Part shown: in pieces, positions 50,875 to 59,694 of the stretch
How positions within the stretch are numbered: position 1 is the first letter of the stretch
Layout: each line of letters opens with the position of its first letter
DNA from: Bradyrhizobium sp. AZCC 1721
GTDB lineage: Bacteria; Pseudomonadota; Alphaproteobacteria; Rhizobiales; Xanthobacteraceae
Reading direction: 5' to 3'
NCBI RefSeq assembly: GCF_036924715.1
Contig: NZ_JAZHSB010000001.1
Location: 6,129,001-6,193,000 of the forward strand
DNA length: 64,000 nucleotides
The notes under the pieces: model-generated
Told to the model about the DNA's origin: nothing
What the model saw: only the letters and a program-made list of their open reading frames with translations
Databases searched by the model: none
Position numbers and translations under genes: made by a program

Positions 50875-53037
50875 ATGGCAGAACGCTCTTTCGCGCGCGA
50901 GGTGGAAGACCTGAAGCTCGGTGCCGGGCAGGAATTTCGCGGCGAAGGCATCCTCGCCATTACCAAGGCGTTGCTGGAATGCGGCGTCAGCTATGTCGCC
51001 GGTTACCAGGGCGCGCCGATCTCGCATCTGATGGACGTGCTGTCGGACGCGCAGGACATTCTTTCCGACCTCGGTGTGCATTTCGAATCCAGCGCCAGCG
51101 AGGCCACCGCCGCGGCAACGCTGGCTGCCTCCGTGATGTATCCGGTGCGTGGCGCGGTCACCTTCAAGGCGCCCGTCGGCATCAATGTCGCGTCTGACGC
51201 GCTCGCCAACCTCTCCTCGGGCGGTGTGACCGGCGGCGCGCTCATCATCATCGGCGAGGATTACGGTGAAGGCTCCTCCATCATGCAGGAGCGTTCGCAT
51301 GCGTTCGCGATGAAGTCGCAGCTCTGGCTGGTCGATCCGCGGCCCAACGTGGCGTCGATCGTCAAGGCCGTGCACGATTCCTTCGAGCTGTCGGAGGCGT
51401 CGAATACGCCCGTGATGCTGGAGGTACGGATACGCGCCTGCCATGTGCATGGCCGCTTCGCCACCCGCGACAACGTCCGTCCCGCCCTTCCGCTGGCCCG
51501 CGCGCTCGAACAGCCGTCGCGCGACACCAACCGTATCGTGCTGCCGCCGGCCTCGTTCCTGCACGAGAAGGAGAAGGTCGAGCATCGCTGGCCCGCCGCG
51601 GTCGAATTCATCCACGCCCGCGGCATGAACGAGACCTTCGACGGCGACATCGACGATATCGGCATCATCATGCAGGGCGGCATGTACAACGGCGTCGTCA
51701 CCGCGCTGCGCGAGGCCGGGCTTGCCGACATCTGGGGCGAGACGCGCGTGCCGCTCTATGTGATGAACGTGACCTACCCGATCGTCGATCGCGAGGTGAT
51801 CGACTTCTGCCGGGCTAAGAAGGCAGTGCTGATGGTCGAGGAGGGACAGCCCGAGTTCATCGAGCAGGCGTTGCACAAGATTCTGCGCAACGCGGACATT
51901 CCGGCCAAGCTGCACGGCAAGGACCTGTTCCCGATGGCCGGCGAATATACGGCACAAGTCATGGGCGAAGCGATCGGCGCTTTCATCCGCCGCTGGCGCC
52001 CGGATGCCCTGTCGGATGCCGCGCGCGCACCGAACATCGACCGCACCGAAGTCGATGAGAAAATCCGCGTGCTCGCCGACGTGGTGCCGCCCCGTCCGCC
52101 CGGCTTCTGCACCGGCTGTCCGGAGCGGCCGATCTTTTCCGCAATGAAACTGGTGGAGAAGGAACTCGGACCGCATCACATCGCCGCCGATATCGGCTGT
52201 CACTTGTTCTCGATCCTGCCGCCCTTCAATATCGGAGCCACCACGATGGGGTACGGGCTAGGCCCGGCCTCGGCCTCCGCCTTCAACGTACCTGCAGGCA
52301 AGCGGTCGATCTCGATGATGGGCGACGGCGGCTTCTGGCACAACGGGTTGACCAGCGGCGTCGGCAACGCCGTCTTCAACCAGCACGACGGCGTAATCGT
52401 CGTGGTCGACAATTACTATTCCGCTGCGACCGGCGGCCAGGACATCCCGTCCTCGCGCGCCGACAACCGATCGCGTTCGACCAAGCACCCGATCGTCGAG
52501 GCGGTGAAGGGCGTCGGCGCCAAATGGGTGCGCCAGATCGACCGCACTTACGATGTTACGCGCATGCGCGACACGCTGCGCGAGGCGCTGACAACGGAGG
52601 AGAAGGGTCCGAAGATTATCGTCGCTTCGTCGGAGTGCATGCTGAACAAGCAGCGCCGCGTGAAACCGCTGGTGGCCGCTGCCGCCAAGCGCGGCGAGCG
52701 CATCGTGCGCGAGCGCTTCGGCGTCGATGAGGACGTATGTTCCGGCGACCACGCGTGCATCCGCCTCTCCGGCTGCCCCTCGCTGTCGGTGAAGCCGACC
52801 AGCGATCCCCTCAAGGACAATCCGGTCGCCGCCGTCGACAATAGTTGCGTCGGCTGCGGCCATTGCGGCGAGGTCGCGGACGCGGCCGTCTTGTGTCCCT
52901 CATTCTACCGCGCCGACATCGTATCCAATCCGACCCCGTTCGAAATGCGGCTCGATCGCCTCTGGCAACGAATGATCGGCGCTTTGCAGCGCTGGCGCGC
53001 CGGACGCCGCGTCACGTTCGAGCAGGAGCCGGCATGA
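50875..53037 (+). CDS. Indolepyruvate:ferredoxin oxidoreductase-like alpha subunit (TPP enzyme)
   Basis: A 720-residue IorA-type protein. N-terminal pyrimidine/PP-like halves (YVAGYQGAPISHLMDV), the CTGCPERPIF motif, the TPP-binding GDGGFWHNGL...DGVIVVVDN region (~480-530), and two C-terminal Fe-S motifs, C-x4-C-x5-C followed by CVGCGHCG...LCPSFY. It decarboxylates an aryl-2-oxoacid to an acyl-CoA with ferredoxin reduction. The start at 50875 follows CAGGAGG. In the proposed route the 2-oxoacid is isatinate (2-aminophenylglyoxylate), giving anthraniloyl-CoA; indolepyruvate is the textbook alternative. ATGA overlap with the beta subunit gene. Confidence 0.88.
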   Translation: MAERSFAREVEDLKLGAGQEFRGEGILAITKALLECGVSYVAGYQGAPISHLMDVLSDAQDILSDLGVHFESSASEATAAATLAASVMYPVRGAVTFKAPVGINVASDALANLSSGGVTGGALIIIGEDYGEGSSIMQERSHAFAMKSQLWLVDPRPNVASIVKAVHDSFELSEASNTPVMLEVRIRACHVHGRFATRDNVRPALPLARALEQPSRDTNRIVLPPASFLHEKEKVEHRWPAAVEFIHARGMNETFDGDIDDIGIIMQGGMYNGVVTALREAGLADIWGETRVPLYVMNVTYPIVDREVIDFCRAKKAVLMVEEGQPEFIEQALHKILRNADIPAKLHGKDLFPMAGEYTAQVMGEAIGAFIRRWRPDALSDAARAPNIDRTEVDEKIRVLADVVPPRPPGFCTGCPERPIFSAMKLVEKELGPHHIAADIGCHLFSILPPFNIGATTMGYGLGPASASAFNVPAGKRSISMMGDGGFWHNGLTSGVGNAVFNQHDGVIVVVDNYYSAATGGQDIPSSRADNRSRSTKHPIVEAVKGVGAKWVRQIDRTYDVTRMRDTLREALTTEEKGPKIIVASSECMLNKQRRVKPLVAAAAKRGERIVRERFGVDEDVCSGDHACIRLSGCPSLSVKPTSDPLKDNPVAAVDNSCVGCGHCGEVADAAVLCPSFYRADIVSNPTPFEMRLDRLWQRMIGALQRWRAGRRVTFEQEPA

Positions 53038-54578
53038 ACGTCTCGGTCGCGCCCTCCTCCATCGCGCTTAGTCAGGCTCGTCCGATCACCGTTGCGGTGC
53101 TGGCGATGGGCGGCCAGGGCGGCGGCGTGCTGGTGGACTGGATCGTGGCACTGGCCGAGCGGCGTGGCTGGTTCGCGCAATCCACCTCGGTGCCCGGCGT
53201 CGCCCAGCGCACCGGCGCCACGATCTATTATATCGAGATGATCGCGCCCGACACGAGCAGGCCGGATCGTCACCCCGTGCTGTCGCTGATGCCGGCACCC
53301 GGCAAGGTCGATATCGTGATCGGCGCCGAATTGATGGAAGCCGGCCGCGCCATCCTGCGCGGGCTGGTCTCGCCTGATCGCACGCTGTTGATAGGTTCGT
53401 CGCACCGCTCATTGGCCGTGATCGAAAAGACCGCGCCCGGCGACGGCACCGCAGACGCGGCACAGGTTTACGAGGCGGCGAATGTCGCCGCCAACCGTTT
53501 TATCGCCTTCGATATGGCTGAAATCGCCGATGCCACCGGCAGCGTGGTGTCCTCGGTGCTGTTCGGCGCGCTCGCGGGCTCCGGCGCTCTGCCCTTTGCC
53601 ACCGAGGATTTTGAAGCCACGATCCGGGCCGCGGGGGTCGGTGTCGATGCCAGCCTGCGCGCCTTCGCCGCCGGCCGCGAACGGGCCGTGGCCATGGTCA
53701 AGCAGGATCCCAAGATCAAGCCTGTGGCGAAGCCGCCGCTCGCAAAGCATTTTCCGCGCCTCGACGCAATCGGCCACGCCGGCTATGACGCGCTGGTCGC
53801 GCGAGCGCGGCAGTTGCCGCCGGAGGTGCATGGCATCGTCGCCGCCGGCTTGCAGCGCGTGGTAGACTATCAGGACGTCGCATACGGCAGTGAATATCTC
53901 GACCGGCTCGAAGCGATGCCGCGCGAGGCGACCGGCCTGCTGCAGGCTTTTGCAAAGTATCTCGCGGTCGCAATGGCCTATGACGACGTGATTCGCGTGG
54001 CCGATCTGAAGACACGAGCGGGACGATTCGACCGGGTCCGCCGCGAGGTCCGCGCCGGCGACGACCAGGTTGTCGCGATCACCGAGTTCTTCCATCCACG
54101 GATCGAGGAATTAGCGGGACTCCTGCCACCAGCTCTCGGCGAAAAAGTCGAGCGTAGCCAGCGGCTGGCCCGGCTGATCGATCATGGGCGCAAGCTCCGC
54201 ACGACCGCGCCGTCGTCGTTCCTGCTGCTGTACGGCGTGGCCGGACTGCGGCGCTTGCGACGGCGCACGCTGCGGCACGCGCGCGAGATGCGCCATCTCG
54301 AGGAGTGGGTGCAGCGCGTCCGAAAATTCGCCGGGACCGATCCCGCGCTTGCGACCGCCGTGTGTGAGGCTCGCCGTCTCGTCGGCGGCTACTCGGACAC
54401 ACATTCGCGCGGTGAATCGAAGTTCGAAAAGGTCATGCTTGCGTCCGAGCGCCTGGCGGGCCGGCTGGATGCCGCCGAATGGGTGCAGCGGCTGACCAAG
54501 ATGGCGCTGAAGGACGCCGATGGCGACGAACTCGACGGCGCCTTGCGCACCGTCGAGACACTGTTCGAAGGCGCCTAG
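53034..54578 (+). CDS. Indolepyruvate:ferredoxin oxidoreductase-like beta subunit, long form
   Basis: A 514-residue IorB-family protein: the gamma-type oxidoreductase domain covers residues ~18-205 (VLAMGGQGGGVLVDWIV, STSVPGVAQRTGATIYYIEM, ADATGSVVSSVLFG), followed by an extra ~300-residue helical C-terminal domain that classical IorB (~200 residues) lacks. Similar long forms occur in proteobacterial 2-oxoacid oxidoreductases. The start at 53034 overlaps the alpha stop. It works with the alpha subunit to form the acyl-CoA-producing enzyme. Confidence 0.87.
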   Translation: MNVSVAPSSIALSQARPITVAVLAMGGQGGGVLVDWIVALAERRGWFAQSTSVPGVAQRTGATIYYIEMIAPDTSRPDRHPVLSLMPAPGKVDIVIGAELMEAGRAILRGLVSPDRTLLIGSSHRSLAVIEKTAPGDGTADAAQVYEAANVAANRFIAFDMAEIADATGSVVSSVLFGALAGSGALPFATEDFEATIRAAGVGVDASLRAFAAGRERAVAMVKQDPKIKPVAKPPLAKHFPRLDAIGHAGYDALVARARQLPPEVHGIVAAGLQRVVDYQDVAYGSEYLDRLEAMPREATGLLQAFAKYLAVAMAYDDVIRVADLKTRAGRFDRVRREVRAGDDQVVAITEFFHPRIEELAGLLPPALGEKVERSQRLARLIDHGRKLRTTAPSSFLLLYGVAGLRRLRRRTLRHAREMRHLEEWVQRVRKFAGTDPALATAVCEARRLVGGYSDTHSRGESKFEKVMLASERLAGRLDAAEWVQRLTKMALKDADGDELDGALRTVETLFEGA

Positions 54579-54579
54579 G

Positions 54580-55542
54580 ATGGATCAATTCGAAGTCGTA
54601 GTGTCGAAGGCCGAGGCGCTCACGTCGCGCATTCGCGAATTCGTGCTGACGCGCGTCAACGGTGAGCCGATGCCGGGCTGGTCCGCCGGCGCCCATATCG
54701 ACATCCACCTGCCTGATGTTGGCCGTCGCTCCTATTCGCTGATCGAAACGGCGTCGCCGCGCGCGGCCGAACATCCGACCGCCTATCGCATCGCCGTGCT
54801 GCAGGAAAGCAAGAGCCACGGCGGCTCCAGCTTTATGCACGGCCTCAAGACCGGCGATCGCCTGACGATCTCGCCACCGGCGAACAATTTTCCGCTTCGA
54901 GCCGGTGCGGGAGAAGTGGCACTTGTCGCGGGCGGCATCGGCGTAACGCCGCTGCTCACGATGGCCTGCGAATTGAACGCGGCGAAGCGGCCGTTCTCGT
55001 TCTACTATGCCGGCCGCAGCCGCGGCGAACTCGCCTTTCTCGGCGACATCGAGCGGCTGGCTAGCGCCGGAGCGACCATCCACGCCGACGACGAAGCCGG
55101 TCGCTTCTTCGACCTCGAGGGCTTGATGAGCCGGCTCGCCCCCGATGTGCCGCTTTACCTCTGCGGACCGCTGCCGATGATCGAGGCAGCCATCGCGCTG
55201 GCGAAGCGGATGAACTGGCCGCAAGGGCGGCTGCATTTCGAAATTTTCACCGCGCCCGAAGAGAAGTCCGGCGACTCCGCCTTCGAGGTCGAACTCAGGA
55301 ACAGCGGACGCGTCTATGAGATTCCCGCCGGCAAGACCATCCTCGACGTGCTGATCGAGGCCGGCGAGGACCCAATGCATGACTGTAAGCGCGGCGATTG
55401 CGGCATCTGCCAGACCACGGTGATCGCGGGCATTCCCGATCATCGCGACTACATCTTGAGCGACAGCGAGAAGGCCTCGAACAAGGTGATGCAGATCTGT
55501 ATTTCGCGCGCGAAGACCAAGCGACTCGTGCTCGACCTGTGA
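54580..55542 (+). CDS. PDR/VanB-type oxygenase reductase (flavin + 2Fe-2S)
   Basis: A 320-residue phthalate dioxygenase reductase-like protein: flavin-binding barrel (SAGAHIDIHLPDVGRRSYSL), NAD-binding lobe (LVAGGIGVTPLLTMACEL, YLCGPLPMIEAA), and a C-terminal plant-type 2Fe-2S domain with CKRGDCGICQ and a distant cysteine in QICISRAK. It carries electrons from NADH to the Rieske oxygenase encoded next. The start at 54580 is one base after the beta-subunit stop, and the product matches IadC-type reductases of auxin-degrading loci in role and place. Confidence 0.9.
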   Translation: MDQFEVVVSKAEALTSRIREFVLTRVNGEPMPGWSAGAHIDIHLPDVGRRSYSLIETASPRAAEHPTAYRIAVLQESKSHGGSSFMHGLKTGDRLTISPPANNFPLRAGAGEVALVAGGIGVTPLLTMACELNAAKRPFSFYYAGRSRGELAFLGDIERLASAGATIHADDEAGRFFDLEGLMSRLAPDVPLYLCGPLPMIEAAIALAKRMNWPQGRLHFEIFTAPEEKSGDSAFEVELRNSGRVYEIPAGKTILDVLIEAGEDPMHDCKRGDCGICQTTVIAGIPDHRDYILSDSEKASNKVMQICISRAKTKRLVLDL

Positions 55543-55553
55543 TGGAGAAACGC

Positions 55554-56867
55554 ATGACCCGATATGCCGGCAATGTCGCGGCCATTCGCGACCTGGTCCG
55601 CGACCAGGAGGTTCACCGCGACGTCTATGTCAGCGAGGAAGTGTTCCAGCTCGAGATGGAGCATATGTTCCCGAATAGCTGGGTCTATGTCGGCCATGAC
55701 AGTCAGGTCCCCAATCCCGGCGATTATTTTGGCACCACGATCGGCACGCAGCCGATCCTGCTGGTCCGCCACACTGACGGGACAGTAAAGGTGCTGCACA
55801 ACCGCTGCCCGCATAAGGGCACGCGCATCACGTCCGAGACCTGCGGTAATGCCGGAAAGTTCTTCCGCTGCCCCTATCATGCCTGGAGCTTCAGGACCGA
55901 CGGCTCGCTGCTCGCGATTCCCCTGAAGAAGGGCTACGAGAATACCGGCTTCGAACAGAGCCATGCGGCGAGCGGAATGGCTCCGGTGCGCCATGTCCGC
56001 AACTACCGCGGCTTCGTATTCGCCAAGATCAATAACGGCGGCCTCGATTTCGAGGAGTTCTTCGGTGAAAGCCTATCGAGCTTCGACAACATGATCGACC
56101 GTTCGCCGGTGGGCCAGCTCAAGGTCGCCGGCGGCGTGCTGCGTTATATGCACAATTGCAATTGGAAGATGCTGGTGGAAAACCAGACCGACACCTGCCA
56201 TCCGATGGTCGCGCATGAGTCCTCCGCCGGGACCGTGGTCGAAGTCTGGAAGAAGGCGCCGCCCGGCACCAAGAAGCCGATGGCGGTCGAGATCATCGCT
56301 CCCTTCATGAGTCCGTACGAGTTCTTCGAAAACATGGGCATCCGGATCTGGGACAATGGCCACGGCCACACCGGCGTGCACCACTCGATCCATTCCGACT
56401 ATTCGGCGGTGCCTGGCTATTTCGACAAGATGAAAGCGGCCTATGGCGAAGAACGCGCCAAGGCGATCCTCGGCGAGAACCGGCACAACACGGTCTATTT
56501 CCCCAACATCATGATCAAGGGGCCGATCCAGTTATTGCGGCACTTCAAGCCGATCGCGGCCAACAAGACGCTGGTCGAATCCTGGACGTTCCAGCTCGTC
56601 GATGCGCCCGACATGCTGCTCGAGCGCACGCTGATGTACAACCGGCTGATCAACGCGCCGACCTCGATCGTCGGCCATGATGATCTCGAAATGTATGAAC
56701 GCGCGCAGGAGGGCCTGCACTCGAACGGCAATGAGTGGGTGAACCTCCAGCGCCTCTACAGCCCCGACGAAGCCGGGCAGACCAACGTAGCAGTCAACGG
56801 CACCAGCGAGTGGCCGATGCGCCACCAGTTCCGTGCGTGGACCAAGTTCATGACGATGGGGATGTAA
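55554..56867 (+). CDS. Rieske non-haem iron oxygenase alpha subunit
   Basis: A 437-residue Rieske oxygenase large subunit. Rieske ligands are Cys85/His87 (NRCPHKG) and Cys106/His109 (FRCPYHAW). The mononuclear iron site is NWKMLVENQTD then CHPMVAH, with bridging Asp213 and ligands His216 and His221. The start at 55554 has GGAG seven bases upstream; ATG 55542 is four codons earlier. Partner genes for reductase and beta subunit flank it. Rieske enzymes of this layout in auxin-degrading loci (iad type, as I recall from Variovorax) attack the indole ring of IAA at C2-C3. Specificity for IAA is inferred from cluster content. Confidence 0.9.
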   Translation: MTRYAGNVAAIRDLVRDQEVHRDVYVSEEVFQLEMEHMFPNSWVYVGHDSQVPNPGDYFGTTIGTQPILLVRHTDGTVKVLHNRCPHKGTRITSETCGNAGKFFRCPYHAWSFRTDGSLLAIPLKKGYENTGFEQSHAASGMAPVRHVRNYRGFVFAKINNGGLDFEEFFGESLSSFDNMIDRSPVGQLKVAGGVLRYMHNCNWKMLVENQTDTCHPMVAHESSAGTVVEVWKKAPPGTKKPMAVEIIAPFMSPYEFFENMGIRIWDNGHGHTGVHHSIHSDYSAVPGYFDKMKAAYGEERAKAILGENRHNTVYFPNIMIKGPIQLLRHFKPIAANKTLVESWTFQLVDAPDMLLERTLMYNRLINAPTSIVGHDDLEMYERAQEGLHSNGNEWVNLQRLYSPDEAGQTNVAVNGTSEWPMRHQFRAWTKFMTMGM

Positions 56868-56868
56868 C

Positions 56869-57381
56869 ATGAGCATGGTCACTGAGGCTCAAGTGAAGAA
56901 TGCGATTCCCACCGATCAAGAACTGATCGACTTCTTGGTTCGCGAGGCGCGGCTGATCGATCAGCAGCGTTTCGACGAATGGCTCGATCTCTACGCTGAC
57001 GACGCTTTCTACTGGATGCCGCTGGAATGGAATCAAACTGATCCGCGGCTGACCTGCTCGCTGATGTATGAGGACAAGCTGTTGCTCTCGATCCGGGTCG
57101 AACGGCTCAAGGGCGCGCGGACGTTCAGCCAGAAGCCGAAAAGCCGCTGCCATCATGTGCTGCAGACGCCGCAGGTGGATTCGCGCGATCCTGCCGCCAA
57201 CAACTATGTCACCTGGACCCCGATGCATTACATCGAGACCCGCATGGACGAGCAGACACTCTATGCGGCCTGGGCCACGCACCATCTCAGCGTCGAGAAC
57301 GGCAGGCTGAAGATCAAGCTCAAGCGTGTCGACCTGATAAATTGCGATGCTGCCTTCGGCAACATCCAACTCTTCATGTGA
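56869..57381 (+). CDS. Aromatic-ring-hydroxylating oxygenase beta subunit
   Basis: A 170-residue small subunit with an NTF2/SnoaL-like cone fold: LIDFLVREARLIDQQRFDEWLDLYADDAFYW pattern broken across helices, and a YVTWTPMHYIETRMDEQTLYAAW beta region. It lies one base beyond the alpha-subunit stop, and is structural for the alpha3beta3 oxygenase with a minor role in specificity. Confidence 0.9.
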   Translation: MSMVTEAQVKNAIPTDQELIDFLVREARLIDQQRFDEWLDLYADDAFYWMPLEWNQTDPRLTCSLMYEDKLLLSIRVERLKGARTFSQKPKSRCHHVLQTPQVDSRDPAANNYVTWTPMHYIETRMDEQTLYAAWATHHLSVENGRLKIKLKRVDLINCDAAFGNIQLFM

Positions 57382-57387
57382 GGGAGG

Positions 57388-58122
57388 ATGAACGTGGTCC
57401 ACCACACGGCGATCGTGAGCGGCGGTAATACCGGCATTGGCGCTGCGATCGCGCGCGGCCTGCTCGCCGAGGGCTATGACGTGATCTCGCTGTCGCGGCG
57501 CAAGCCGGACTGGAGCCATCCCAAACTCTCCTCGCGCGAGGTCGACCTGCTCGATGCGACGGCAACGCGCCAGGCGGCGACGGAAATCGCCGCGAGTTTT
57601 GCGATCACCCATGTCGTGCACAATGCCGGCGCTATTCGGCCTAAGCCTCTGGAAGAGGTTGACGACGAGGACGTCGGCGCCTTGGCGCAGCTCCATTTCG
57701 GCGCCGGGATTGCGCTGGCGCAAGCGGCGTTACCCAACATGAAGAAAGCCCGCTTCGGCCGCATCGTGCTATTGTCCTCCCGCGCCGCGCTCGGCGCCGC
57801 CACACGCACGGTCTATTCGGCCACCAAGGCCGGCATCATCGGCATGGCACGAACCTGGGCACTCGAGCTTGCTCCCTTCGGAATCACCGTCAATGTCGTC
57901 GCGCCGGGCCCGATCGGCGATACCGAGATGTTCGAGAGCGTGATGTCGCCGGAATCCGAACGCGCGAAAAAGCTCGCGCAATCGATCCCGCTTGGCCGAC
58001 TCGGCAAATCCACCGACGTCGCCCGCGCGGTCAGTTTCTTCAGTTCACCGGATGCCGACTTCATCACCGGGCAGACGCTCTATGTCTGCGGCGGAGCCAG
58101 CATCGGGTCGATTTCCATCTAG
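57388..58122 (+). CDS. Short-chain dehydrogenase/reductase
   Basis: A 244-residue SDR: SGGNTGIGAAIA nucleotide loop, HNAGAI (NAG), catalytic Ser in LLSSRAALG and YSATK (YxxxK). It converts a ketone/alcohol pair with NAD(P)H. It is 6 bases after the Rieske beta gene and 19 bases before the MarR gene. In IAA breakdown an SDR could oxidise dioxindole to isatin, a step described in Bradyrhizobium biochemistry; that assignment is inference. Confidence 0.88.
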   Translation: MNVVHHTAIVSGGNTGIGAAIARGLLAEGYDVISLSRRKPDWSHPKLSSREVDLLDATATRQAATEIAASFAITHVVHNAGAIRPKPLEEVDDEDVGALAQLHFGAGIALAQAALPNMKKARFGRIVLLSSRAALGAATRTVYSATKAGIIGMARTWALELAPFGITVNVVAPGPIGDTEMFESVMSPESERAKKLAQSIPLGRLGKSTDVARAVSFFSSPDADFITGQTLYVCGGASIGSISI

Positions 58123-58141
58123 CTTGGAGTGAGTTCCAGCC

Positions 58142-58669
58142 ATGGACGCCACGGTCAAACGAAAGGCTCGATCCGCCAAGGGCGCGCGCATGCAACCGCT
58201 GCGCCCAGGCGAGCCAGCGCACGAATCCGACGGCGCGCATCTCGAATTGCGCATCTGGCTGCGGCTGCTTGCCTGCTCCACCCGGATCGAGAAGGCGCTG
58301 AACGCACGGCTGCGCAAGGAGTTCAACACCACGCTGGCCCGCTTCGACCTTTTGGCGCAGCTCGCGCGCAAACCTGCAGGCGCGACCATGTCCGAAGTCT
58401 CCGAGCTCCTGATGGTCTCGAACGGTGCCATCACCGCGCTCGTGCAGAAGCTGGAAGCCGACGGCTTTATCCATCGGGAAGTCGATTCCGAAGACCGCCG
58501 CACTTTCCGCCTGCGCCTGTCACAGGACGGCGCCAAGGAATTCACCCGAATGGCGCGCCGGCACGAGGAATGGGTGATAGCCCTGATCGGCGAGTTGTCG
58601 CCGGTCGCACAGTCGGACCTGCTGCAACATTTGACGCTGCTCAAGCGCCGCCTCGACAAGCACGCCTGA
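58142..58669 (+). CDS. MarR-family transcriptional regulator
   Basis: A 175-residue winged-helix regulator: dimerisation helices flank the DNA-binding core (RFDLLAQLARKPAGATMSEV, LMVSNGAITALVQKLEADGF, DRRTFRLRLSQDG). The ~35-residue basic N-terminal extension (MDATVKRKARSAKGARMQP) is longer than usual. It is the last gene of the IorA-Rieske operon; the inverted repeat inside the operon's promoter (50801-50822) is its likely binding site. MarR regulators in iad-type loci sense IAA, which suggests the same here, but the ligand cannot be read from sequence. Confidence 0.88.
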   Translation: MDATVKRKARSAKGARMQPLRPGEPAHESDGAHLELRIWLRLLACSTRIEKALNARLRKEFNTTLARFDLLAQLARKPAGATMSEVSELLMVSNGAITALVQKLEADGFIHREVDSEDRRTFRLRLSQDGAKEFTRMARRHEEWVIALIGELSPVAQSDLLQHLTLLKRRLDKHA

Positions 58670-58702
58670 CGCGAATGTCAGCGGCGTCGCCGCAAACGGC
58701 TA

Positions 58703-59539
58703 TTAGCCGCGACCGCTTCGCGAAGGCACGAGCCGATGCCTGAAGAACGCCAGGATTTCGTCGCGGGCGGCGATCGTCGGCTGGCCGGCCTCGTCGATCA
58801 GGTGCGCGGTGACGACGCTGTGCGGGGTCGTCACGTGACGCGCGAAGAACGGCGCAAGATCGGTATTCGCCGCGCTATCCGGCAGCACCCGCCCGATGAA
58901 TCTGTCGCCGAGCGCTTCCACATAGGCCGCGAAGCGTTGCTCCATGCAGAACTTGTCGCCTGCGAAGCGATAGGCCATCACCGTAAGATCTTCCCGCTCC
59001 ATCCGTTCGCGAACGGCCCTGACTTCGTCCGGGGCGATTTCGATGCCTGCCGGATCGTTCAGCGGCAGCGACGGCTGCGAAAGCACCGGCGCCAGCATCG
59101 ACGGTTCGAGCATCATGGTCAGCGCAAAGTTTCCCGTAAAGCACATGCCAATGGCGCCGACGCCGGGACCGCCGCACTCGCCATGCGCCAAACGCGCCAG
59201 CGACCGCAGCCACTTTGTCACCGGGCTGGACTGGTTTGAGGACAAGGCACGAAACTCGGCGCTTACACAGGCGCGCTGAAAGATCGCAGCGCCCTCCTCC
59301 GCGCCTGGAACGGCACCATCGCGGCCGAACAGCGACGGCATGTAGACGGTGAAGCCGGCGTCGCGAACCCAGCGCGCAAATCGCGCGACATGCGGGCTGA
59401 TCCCCGGCATCTCCGTCATCACGATGACGGCCGCCCCCGTGCCGGCCACGTAGACGATCTTGGTGACGCCATCGAGCGCGATGTCGCGGCGCGTGAAGTC
59501 CTCAAGTGGATCGTCCTGCTTCATGGACCGTTTCGGCAT
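58703..59539 (-). CDS. Dienelactone hydrolase-family protein
   Basis: A 278-residue alpha/beta hydrolase of the DLH family: nucleophile Cys in GAIGMCFTGNFAL (GxCxG) and a candidate catalytic His in VVTAHLIDEAG. DLH opens dienelactones in chlorocatechol breakdown, but the family is broad. Two starts (MPKRSM, then MKQDD) lie five codons apart. It is divergent from the GlxA-type regulator with a strong inverted repeat between, so control by that regulator is likely. Confidence 0.82.
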   Translation of the reverse strand: MPKRSMKQDDPLEDFTRRDIALDGVTKIVYVAGTGAAVIVMTEMPGISPHVARFARWVRDAGFTVYMPSLFGRDGAVPGAEEGAAIFQRACVSAEFRALSSNQSSPVTKWLRSLARLAHGECGGPGVGAIGMCFTGNFALTMMLEPSMLAPVLSQPSLPLNDPAGIEIAPDEVRAVRERMEREDLTVMAYRFAGDKFCMEQRFAAYVEALGDRFIGRVLPDSAANTDLAPFFARHVTTPHSVVTAHLIDEAGQPTIAARDEILAFFRHRLVPSRSGRG

Positions 59540-59659
59540 CGGCGCAATTCCCTTTGTCGATCAATGGATGCTCAGACAGGAGCCGCGGCGCAGCGGCCGT
59601 AGATACCTACAAACGCCGTTCTCGTGACTATCGTTGCGATTTCGGAGCCACCGGTCTAG

Positions 59660-59694
59660 TGTCAAAAATGACATTTATTAGGCATTTTTTGACA
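59660..59694. promoter_or_regulatory. Long inverted repeat between DLH gene and GlxA-type regulator
   Basis: TGTCAAAAATG (59660-59670) and CATTTTTTGACA (59683-59694) are inverted copies differing by one A, 12 bases apart, the second overlapping the regulator's ATG. Leftward, TTGTCA and TAAATG spaced 17 bases form a plausible promoter for the DLH gene across the same site. It is a good candidate for autoregulation. Confidence 0.55.
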
